Shown one piece after another: positions 1 through 7,030 of a DNA stretch of 7,030 bases. Below the pieces are notes generated by a model. It was not told the origin of the DNA. It was given only the letters and a program-made list of their open reading frames with translations, and did no database searches. Origin of the DNA: JACPSX01 sp035288405 [NCBI: bacterium] (GTDB taxonomy: Bacteria; JACPSX01); NCBI GenBank assembly GCA_035288405.1, contig DATEAK010000116.1:1-7030 (forward strand), read 5' to 3'. A program made the translations under genes and the position numbers. The number at the start of each line of letters is the position of its first letter. Position 1 is the stretch's first letter.

Positions 1-7
1 CACCTTT

Positions 8-36
8 ATCCTCTCCCCCTTCCAGGGGGAGAGGAT
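8..36. repeat. REP-like intergenic palindrome (13-bp perfect stem, 3-base loop)
   Basis: Bases 8-20 (ATCCTCTCCCCCT) are the exact reverse complement of bases 24-36, separated by the three-base loop TCC. A purine-rich run (37-50) follows, and it may be the degenerate outer arm of a longer element that begins before the window. C-tract/G-tract palindromes of this form (CTCTCCCCC...GGGGGAGAG) are a familiar class of dispersed intergenic repeat in many proteobacterial and related genomes. The same stem could also end transcription from an upstream gene, but no T-run follows it on the + strand. The inverted repeat is certain; membership of a multicopy family is inferred from its appearance only. 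Confidence 0.7.
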
Positions 37-170
37 GGAGAGAGGGGGAGAACTTGAGTGCGGAGATGGAACATTACAAGTGCAGTTACCAAGAGCGAAC
101 ATCCGCGCTCAGTATACCTATCGCGGTCTCGTAAATGTAACGTAGTAGTCTGGGGGGGCTGGAGGAAAAT

Positions 171-2346
<2,176 letters not shown>

Positions 2347-2352
2347 TCATTT

Positions 2353-2413
2353 CTCGCATCGCTGCGTAACTTTTTCGGGAGAGATTGCGGCCTCCCGGCA
2401 GCTGAGGTGCGAG
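2353..2413 (+). promoter_or_regulatory. Nested inverted-repeat structure in the mdh-sucC spacer
   Basis: Three complementary segments nest inside one another. CTCGCA (2353-2358) pairs with TGCGAG (2408-2413), GCTGC (2361-2365) with GCAGC (2398-2402), and CGGGAG (2376-2381) with CTCCCG (2392-2397) around a 10-base loop. The 3' arms of the inner two helices are contiguous, with a 10-base bulge containing TTTTT (2371-2375) on the 5' side. The spacer is 147 bases, far longer than the 2-29 base gaps elsewhere in this cluster. An RNA fold that modulates read-through from icd-mdh into sucCD, or that stabilises or processes the message, is possible. It does not match a riboswitch class I recognise, and part of the pairing could arise by chance. 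Confidence 0.35.
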
Positions 2414-2480
2414 TCAAAGAACGGAACGGGTACGGGACACATCGGCAGGCTTTTCGGTTACGGAAAGGATCGGTTCGCGA

Positions 2481-2486
2481 AGGGAG
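2481..2486 (+). promoter_or_regulatory. Ribosome binding site that fixes the sucC start
   Basis: AGGGAG lies 7 bases before the ATG at 2494 and is the only good Shine-Dalgarno match near the 5' end of the sucC frame. The frame stays open upstream to a GTG at 2407, but no comparable site precedes that GTG at the right distance. The 29 extra residues would also be unlike any SucC N-terminus. Confidence 0.7.
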
Positions 2487-2493
2487 CCCTTTT

Positions 2494-3660
2494 ATGAAGA
2501 TCCACGAATATCAGGCAAAGGAGATCATGACTCAGTTCGGCGTCCCCCTACCCCGGGGGCGAGTCGCCCGGACTCCCGAGGAAGCTCAGGCGATTGCTCG
2601 GGAGCTGGGGGGCACCGTGGTTGTCAAGGCCCAGATCCACGCGGGTGGACGGGGAAAGGGAGGCGGAGTGAAGCTGGCCCGCACCACCGACGAGGCTCTG
2701 GCTGCTGCCCGGGCGATCCTAGGAATGAACTTGGTTACCCCTCAGACAGGACCTCAAGGGCGCCGGGTCAAGTCCGTTCTTGTGGAAGAAGGGATGGCGA
2801 TTGCCAAAGAATTATACCTGGGCATTGTCGTAGATCGAGGAATTGCCGGGCCTATGATCATCGCCAGCGAGGCGGGAGGAATGGAGATCGAGGAAGTCGC
2901 CGCGCACACCCCTGAGAGGATCATCCGCGAGCCGATAGATACTTCGGTAGGATTGCGCTCGTTTCAGGCTCGCAAAGTGGCTTTTGCTTTGAACCAGGCT
3001 CCGGAGGTGACGGGGAAGTTGGCCGACTTCGTGATGAAGCTCTACCGGGTCTTTGAGGCCAAGGATTGCTCTCTCGCCGAAATCAATCCCCTGGTGATCA
3101 CCGAACAGGGAAACGTTCTGGCCCTGGATGCCAAGATCAATGTGGACGACAACGCTCTCTTCCGTCATCCGGAAATCGTGGAGCTGCGGGATCTCGACGA
3201 GGAGGATCCTCTGGAGGTGGAAGCCTCCAAGTTCCGGCTCAACTACATCAAACTGGACGGCGAGGTGGGGTGCATGGTCAACGGGGCCGGGTTGGCGATG
3301 GCTACCATGGATATTATCAAGCTGGCTGGCTCGTCTCCGGCCAACTTCCTTGACGTCGGGGGAGGAGCAAGCCAGGAGATGGTGGAAAACGCTTTCCGCA
3401 TCCTGCTTTCGGACGCCCACGTCAAGGCGGTGCTGATCAACATTTTTGGAGGCATCCTGCGCTGCGACATTCTGGCCCGCGGGGTCGTGGAGGCGGTCAA
3501 GAAAATCAACGTGACCGTGCCCATCGTCGTACGCATGGAGGGAACCAATGGGGAAGAGGGCCGGAAGATCCTGCAGTCATCCGGCCTGAATTTTCTGGTG
3601 GCAAACGGCCTGCAAGATGCAGCGGAGAAGGTCGTGGCAGCCACCAGGGCGAGGTCGTAA
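2494..3660 (+). CDS. sucC: Succinyl-CoA synthetase (ADP-forming), beta subunit
   Basis: The beta subunit binds nucleotide in the enzyme that interconverts succinyl-CoA + NDP + Pi with succinate + NTP + CoA, working with SucD. From ATG 2494 the protein is 388 residues, the same length as E. coli SucC. It begins with the family signature [12 protein letters not shown]. The ATP-grasp domain (about 1-235) shows [18 protein letters not shown] (43-60), the KELYLG strand (105-110), the metal ligand Asn198 in EINPL, and Asp212 in LDAK. The C-terminal CoA-ligase domain carries [14 protein letters not shown] (260-273), NFLDVGGGA (284-292), the [11 protein letters not shown] segment (315-325) and [11 protein letters not shown] (346-356). 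The start was chosen for family length and the AGGGAG site. The stop lies 2 bases from the sucD ATG. Whether ADP or GDP is preferred cannot be told with confidence from the sequence. Confidence 0.97.
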   Translation: MKIHEYQAKEIMTQFGVPLPRGRVARTPEEAQAIARELGGTVVVKAQIHAGGRGKGGGVKLARTTDEALAAARAILGMNLVTPQTGPQGRRVKSVLVEEGMAIAKELYLGIVVDRGIAGPMIIASEAGGMEIEEVAAHTPERIIREPIDTSVGLRSFQARKVAFALNQAPEVTGKLADFVMKLYRVFEAKDCSLAEINPLVITEQGNVLALDAKINVDDNALFRHPEIVELRDLDEEDPLEVEASKFRLNYIKLDGEVGCMVNGAGLAMATMDIIKLAGSSPANFLDVGGGASQEMVENAFRILLSDAHVKAVLINIFGGILRCDILARGVVEAVKKINVTVPIVVRMEGTNGEEGRKILQSSGLNFLVANGLQDAAEKVVAATRARS

Positions 3661-3662
3661 TC

Positions 3663-4538
3663 ATGAGTATCCTGGTAGATGAAAACAGCAAAATTGTCGT
3701 TCAGGGTATCACAGGCCGGGAGGGGAGCTTTCATACCAAGCAATGCATCGCATACGGGACAAAAGTCGTGGCCGGAGTGACTCCGGGCAAGGGCGGAAGC
3801 GTCCACGAGGGGGTCTCCGTATTCAACACCGTGCAGGATGCCGTGCGGGCGACGGGAGCCAATGTCTCTCTCATCTTCGTCCCGCCGCCCTATGCGGCGG
3901 ATGCCATTCTGGAGAGTGTGGACTCCGGACTCGATCTGGCCGTGTGCATTACCGAGGGGATTCCCACCTATGACATGATGGCCGTCCACCAGTACATGAA
4001 GAGCAAGAAGACTCGGCTCATCGGGCCCAATTGTCCGGGAATCATGTCGCCGGGCAAATGCAAGATCGGCATCATGCCCGCACATATCCACAAGCAGGGA
4101 ACCGTAGGAGTCGTCTCTCGCAGCGGAACCTTGACCTACGAGGTGGTGGCCCAGCTGACGGCGTTGGGAATCGGGCAGTCCACCTGCATCGGAATCGGCG
4201 GAGACCCCATCAACGGCACCAATTTCGTGGACACCTTGCGGCTTTTTGAAGCCGATAAGGACACTCAGGCCATTTGCATGATCGGAGAGATCGGCGGCAG
4301 CGCCGAGGAGGAAGCGGCCGAGTTTATCAAAGCCCATGTGCGCAAGCCGGTGGTAGGATTTGTGGCCGGACGCACCGCTCCTCCCGGAAGACGCATGGGA
4401 CACGCCGGGGCGATTATTGCCGGAGGGAAAGGGACTGCGGCGGAAAAGATGGCGGCCATGAAGGCGGCCGGAGTCTACGTGTGTGAGAGCCCTGCGGTTT
4501 TGGGAAAGACGGTACAAGAGGCGATGTCTCATCGGTAA
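3663..4538 (+). CDS. sucD: Succinyl-CoA synthetase, alpha subunit
   Basis: The alpha subunit binds CoA and carries the phosphohistidine intermediate of succinyl-CoA synthetase. The 291-residue length is typical (E. coli 289). The CoA-binding Rossmann domain begins [16 protein letters not shown] (12-27), with VTPGKGG (39-45). Further motifs are [11 protein letters not shown] (72-82), CITEGIP (95-101) and [13 protein letters not shown] (119-131) with Cys124. Next come SRSGTLTYE (152-160), [12 protein letters not shown] (177-188) and GEIGG with Glu209, the residue that stabilises the phosphohistidine. His247 in [10 protein letters not shown] is the phosphorylated histidine. Only 2 bases separate it from sucC, and its weak upstream site (GAGG within the sucC terminus) suggests translational coupling that would give equal subunit amounts. 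ndk follows after 29 bases. No anomaly is visible. Confidence 0.97.
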   Translation: MSILVDENSKIVVQGITGREGSFHTKQCIAYGTKVVAGVTPGKGGSVHEGVSVFNTVQDAVRATGANVSLIFVPPPYAADAILESVDSGLDLAVCITEGIPTYDMMAVHQYMKSKKTRLIGPNCPGIMSPGKCKIGIMPAHIHKQGTVGVVSRSGTLTYEVVAQLTALGIGQSTCIGIGGDPINGTNFVDTLRLFEADKDTQAICMIGEIGGSAEEEAAEFIKAHVRKPVVGFVAGRTAPPGRRMGHAGAIIAGGKGTAAEKMAAMKAAGVYVCESPAVLGKTVQEAMSHR

Positions 4539-4567
4539 GGGCCGCGGAGAAGGAACGAGGATTTTTT

Positions 4568-4990
4568 ATGGAGAGAACATTGGCAATCATCAAGCCCGAA
4601 GCCGTCGCCGCAGGTCTGGCCGGGAAAATCCTGGCTCGCCTCGAGGCCGAAGGGTTCCGGATTCTGGGGCTCAAGCAAATTCAACTCACGAAGGCTCAGG
4701 CGATGAGCTTCTACCAGGTCCATGCGGGCCGCCCGTTTTATGAGAGCCTGACCTCCTACATGGCCTCAGGACCCGTGATTCCCGTTGCCCTGGAGCGGGA
4801 CCGGGCCATCGAGCGCCTGCGGGCTCTCATGGGCGCCACGAATCCCCAGGAGGCCGCTCCCGGCACACTCCGCAAGGATTTTGGTCAGAGCATCGAGCAA
4901 AACGCAATTCACGGATCCGACTCGCCCGCCTCGGCTGCTGTAGAGATCCCCTTCTTTTTTTCCACGTGCGAGCTCTGCCAGCCGAAGTAA
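4568..4990 (+). CDS. ndk: Nucleoside diphosphate kinase
   Basis: Transfers the gamma-phosphate of one NTP (usually ATP) to any NDP or dNDP through a phosphohistidine, keeping the cytosolic NTP pools balanced. The 140-residue protein is of usual length and carries the full active site: Lys9 (IIKPEAV), Tyr49, Phe57 (GRPFYES), Arg85, Thr91 (MGATNP), Arg102, Asn112 and the catalytic His115 in NAIHGSDS. Each sits two positions below the E. coli number. The C-terminus continues past the conserved EIPFFF (126-131) with a short tail containing Cys134 and Cys137 as a CxxC pair, a small oddity. A purine-rich site ending in GAGG (4557-4560) lies 7 bases before the ATG. The position directly after sucCD suggests cotranscription and lets the NTP made by SucCD be exchanged between guanine and adenine nucleotides. 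Confidence 0.97.
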   Translation: MERTLAIIKPEAVAAGLAGKILARLEAEGFRILGLKQIQLTKAQAMSFYQVHAGRPFYESLTSYMASGPVIPVALERDRAIERLRALMGATNPQEAAPGTLRKDFGQSIEQNAIHGSDSPASAAVEIPFFFSTCELCQPK

Positions 4991-4997
4991 CAAGCTC

Positions 4998-5047
4998 TCA
5001 GCGATCAGCTTTTCCTCAGCGGCTTTGCCGCTCTGGCTGATCGTTGA
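4998..5047. terminator. Two-tier hairpin between convergent ndk and hydrolase genes
   Basis: TCAGCGATCAGC (4998-5009) pairs with GCTGATCGTTGA (5036-5047) over 12 positions with one G-U wobble. Inside that loop AGCGGC (5018-5023) pairs perfectly with GCCGCT (5027-5032) around TTT. The element fills most of the 65-base spacer between two genes that end toward each other, the usual place for a bidirectional terminator. Neither side is followed by a clear U-tract, so it is not a textbook intrinsic terminator. It may instead protect 3' ends or act with Rho. The pairing is seen directly; the terminator role is inferred from position. Confidence 0.5.
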
Positions 5048-5055
5048 CATCTCCT

Positions 5056-5973
5056 TTACTCGAGTGTCCAGGGATCGGCGGTGTTGCCGGGAGGTACCGG
5101 TTCAAGGATTTCCTGAATCTTTCGGTAGACCCTTCGACTGTAGAGATAGGCGTTGTGCCCCAAGGCTTGCATAGGAATATCCTGGAAGTGCGCTCCCTCC
5201 AGAGAAGCACTCTCGGCCGGAATGACGATTTCGTCGAAGTCGGAGTATAAGGATACGACGGGCACTGTGGAACTGTCCGACGGATCGGTTTCCAGAGAGA
5301 GCAGGAACGGGCTCCCCGGCCGTATCTGCAAAGCGCATGGGCCCATCGCGAAGGTCCACAACTTCGTACCATGATGAGGTGTCCCTAAGCAGACGATTTT
5401 TTCAACCCGCTGGGAGCCGCCGAGTCGGGACACATAGTACCGGGCTACAAGCCCCCCCATGCTGTACCCGATCAGGGTGACTTTGGTGCGGCCGCAGGAT
5501 TCGTAGACCTCTTCGACCTTTTCCTTGAGCTGCTCGGCCAGGAGTGTGAGATCTCCCCAAGCAGGATTTAGCGAGATGGCTACCGCAGGACGAAGTCCCT
5601 GACGCTCCAACCACCACTTCAGAGGATAAAGAGTGAGCGGCCCCATCATGTAGCCTGGTATGAGAACCACCGGGGTGTACGAATCCTCACCTTCCAAGGA
5701 CGGGAGAAGTGGCGAGGGGGGCATCCGAAAAATCCGGGCGACCAGGTACCGCACCCCATCGGCGGCGCTGAGGGTCAGCGCTGCCAAGTGGTAAAAGTAT
5801 TCGGCCAGGAAGGGACCCCAGCGGGACACCCTTCGGGAAGCCTCCATTGCCCTTCTCGGTATCTGCAAGCTGTCGGAGTTGGCAATCTCGATCCAGCGCA
5901 TGCTGTACAGCCAGAGGTGTTCAAGAAAGAAGAAAAAAAGGAATAGGAAGAAGAGGTCCGTGATTAGGTCCAT
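5056..5973 (-). CDS. Membrane-anchored alpha/beta hydrolase (lipase/esterase-like)
   Basis: A 305-residue serine hydrolase whose exact substrate I cannot name. Residues 7-22 form a very hydrophobic segment dominated by phenylalanine, followed by WLYSMRW. This is probably an uncleaved N-terminal membrane anchor, since no cleavage site is evident. The hydrolase core starts near 101. PVVLIPGYMMGP (101-112) is the strand and oxyanion turn typical of bacterial lipases, and GYSMGG (169-174) holds the nucleophile Ser171. CLGTPHHG (195-202) is a common lipase-family strand after the nucleophile. YSDFDEIV (243-250) gives the acid, probably Asp247, and LGH (271-273) the catalytic His273. The gene starts 7 bases after the ddl stop codon with no clear Shine-Dalgarno site, so translation is probably coupled to ddl. 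An alternative ATG at 5901 (Met25) would remove most of the anchor. Adjacency to ddl suggests an envelope role (lipid or ester hydrolysis), but this is inference. Confidence 0.85.
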   Translation of the reverse strand: MDLITDLFFLFLFFFFLEHLWLYSMRWIEIANSDSLQIPRRAMEASRRVSRWGPFLAEYFYHLAALTLSAADGVRYLVARIFRMPPSPLLPSLEGEDSYTPVVLIPGYMMGPLTLYPLKWWLERQGLRPAVAISLNPAWGDLTLLAEQLKEKVEEVYESCGRTKVTLIGYSMGGLVARYYVSRLGGSQRVEKIVCLGTPHHGTKLWTFAMGPCALQIRPGSPFLLSLETDPSDSSTVPVVSLYSDFDEIVIPAESASLEGAHFQDIPMQALGHNAYLYSRRVYRKIQEILEPVPPGNTADPWTLE

Positions 5974-5980
5974 CCGCGCA

Positions 5981-7030
5981 TCACCCGGCCTTACGGTTGC
6001 GAGCTTGTTCTTGAGTCTCCAGTGCCAGATTGATCAGGCGGTCCAGGAGCTCAGGATAGGGGAGGCCGCTCGCTTCCCAGAGTTTAGGATAGATGCTGGT
6101 CGCGGTAAAACCGGGAATTGTGTTAATTTCGTTTAGATAGATCTTTCCGGTTCCTTTCTCCCAAAAAAAGTCGACCCGCGCCATCCCGGTGGCGGCAATT
6201 GCCTTGAAGGCTTCTACCGCCAGGCGCCGAACGGTGTCTGCGGTTTCGGTGGGGATTGGGGCTGGAATGACGATGTCCGTGAGCCCCTCTGTGTACTTGG
6301 CCGCGTAATCGTAAAATTCCCGATGGGGGACCAGTTCCGCCACCCCCGAGGCTTGCGGTTCCTCATTGCCGAGAACCCCGCATTCCAGCTCCCGGCAAAC
6401 GATCCCTTTTTCCACTACCACTCTGGGGTCGTACTGGAAAGCAAGTTCCAGGGCTTGCTGCAAGCCTGCGCGCTCTTTTGCTTTCGAAATACCCACACTG
6501 GATCCCAGGTTTGCCGGCTTGACAAAAACCGGATACCCGAGAGTCCGCTCGATGCGATCCTGTTCGCGATTCCGGCTGGAGCACCAGTCGTGGCGTAACA
6601 CCAAGGTGAAAGGAGGATTGGGCAAATTCCGGTGTTGGAAAAGCGCCTTCATGACGGCTTTGTCCATTCCCGTCGCGGAAGCCAGGACTCCGGCGCCCAC
6701 ATAGGGGATACCGGCCAGTTCGAAGAGACCCTGAATCGTGCCGTCTTCGCCATGGGGGCCGTGGAGCACGGGAAATGCCACATCGATGGGAACCCTCTGG
6801 GGAGAACCTTTTTTCTTGAGAACCAGAAGTCCTCCAAAAGAAGGATCAGCGGGCAAAATGACGGAAGGCTCGTTTCCCGAGTCGGGAAAGGGTCCTCCCC
6901 GGAATGAGGAGAGCCAGCGCCACTGGCCCTGGGGTTCGATGTAGATGGGGAAGACTTCGTACCGCTTGGAGTCCAGTGTGGCGATCACCGAGGAAGCGGA
7001 TGCTTTGGAGACTTCATGTTCCCCTGATTG
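5981..7030 (-). CDS. ddl: D-alanine-D-alanine ligase (5' end beyond window)
   Basis: Joins two D-alanines with ATP in the cytoplasm for the peptidoglycan stem peptide. The frame is open to the window edge. The 14 codons before the GTG at 6988 encode QSGEHEVSKASASS, the conserved N-terminal Ddl segment with the substrate-binding Glu (residue 4 here), so that GTG is internal. The visible part is 349 residues, and about 14 more (with the GG of the first glycine loop) should lie outside, giving a length near E. coli DdlA (364). In visible numbering, VLHGPHGEDGTIQG (88-101) and MDK (122-124) mark the N-terminal and central domains, and FVKPANLGSSVG (169-180) is the ATP-grasp lysine and loop. VEKGI.CRELECGVLG follows (206-221). 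Lys245-Tyr246 (AAKYTEG) match the DdlB omega-loop pair, favouring D-Ala-D-Ala over D-lactate ligases. Asp287, Glu301 and Asn303 (LNEINTIPGFT) bind metal. Sequence resembles the DdlA branch. Confidence 0.95.
   Translation of the reverse strand, partial: QSGEHEVSKASASSVIATLDSKRYEVFPIYIEPQGQWRWLSSFRGGPFPDSGNEPSVILPADPSFGGLLVLKKKGSPQRVPIDVAFPVLHGPHGEDGTIQGLFELAGIPYVGAGVLASATGMDKAVMKALFQHRNLPNPPFTLVLRHDWCSSRNREQDRIERTLGYPVFVKPANLGSSVGISKAKERAGLQQALELAFQYDPRVVVEKGIVCRELECGVLGNEEPQASGVAELVPHREFYDYAAKYTEGLTDIVIPAPIPTETADTVRRLAVEAFKAIAATGMARVDFFWEKGTGKIYLNEINTIPGFTATSIYPKLWEASGLPYPELLDRLINLALETQEQARNRKAG

Noticed and set aside
113-118. TATACC as a sigma-70 -10 box for icd
   Set aside because: No acceptable -35 hexamer occurs 16-18 bases upstream (bases 89-96 read about CAAGAG), so the promoter cannot be placed.
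2353-2375. Intrinsic terminator after mdh (CGCA-TCGC-TGCG then TTTTT)
   Set aside because: The local stem is only 4 bp and the T-run starts 4 bases after it. The larger nested pairing explains the same bases better, and the T5 would fall in its bulge.
3243-4532. Long - strand open frame (429 codons) antisense to sucC/sucD
   Set aside because: It lies wholly opposite two well-supported genes, shows no recognisable motif, and is expected from the codon bias of GC-rich coding DNA.
5979-5981. ATG overlapping the ddl stop codon (TGATG) as the hydrolase start
   Set aside because: It is not in the hydrolase frame and meets a stop after five codons; the in-frame ATG at 5973 is the plausible start.

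Overview
The window reads as a compact block of central-metabolism genes on the + strand, facing a two-gene envelope-type pair on the - strand. The organism looks like a moderately GC-rich Gram-negative-type bacterium. A monomeric-motif NADP isocitrate dehydrogenase of the E. coli type, a lactate-dehydrogenase-like (tetrameric class) malate dehydrogenase and a long DdlA-like D-Ala-D-Ala ligase fit lineages such as Deltaproteobacteria in the broad sense or NC10/Methylomirabilota. That placement is an impression from the proteins, not a computed one. Base composition and codon use look uniform by eye, with no sign of recently transferred DNA.

Layout. Bases 8-36 hold a strong REP-like palindrome, followed by about 130 bases of leader. 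Then come icd (171-1394), mdh (1423-2346), a 147-base spacer with a nested inverted-repeat structure, sucC (2494-3660), sucD (3663-4538) and ndk (4568-4990), all on the + strand. After a 65-base convergent spacer with a two-tier hairpin come, on the - strand, a membrane-anchored alpha/beta hydrolase (5056-5973) and a D-alanine-D-alanine ligase (5981 to the window edge, 5' end missing). Transcription of the - strand pair runs ddl then hydrolase, so its promoter is outside the window.

How the genes work together. Icd makes 2-oxoglutarate with NADPH, Mdh interconverts malate and oxaloacetate with NAD(H), and SucCD interconverts succinyl-CoA and succinate with gain or use of one nucleoside triphosphate. 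Ndk equilibrates phosphate among nucleotides and so can spread the SucCD product through the NTP pool. The 2-oxoglutarate-oxidising enzyme, succinate dehydrogenase/fumarate reductase, fumarase, aconitase and citrate synthase are not here. The sequence does not decide whether the cycle runs oxidatively, reductively or as a branched pathway.

No new biological system is evident. The points most worth a second look are the true (off-window) start of ddl, the true start of sucC, the structured spacer before sucC, the two hairpin elements, and the phenylalanine-rich anchor of the hydrolase, which is encoded by a slippage-prone tract.
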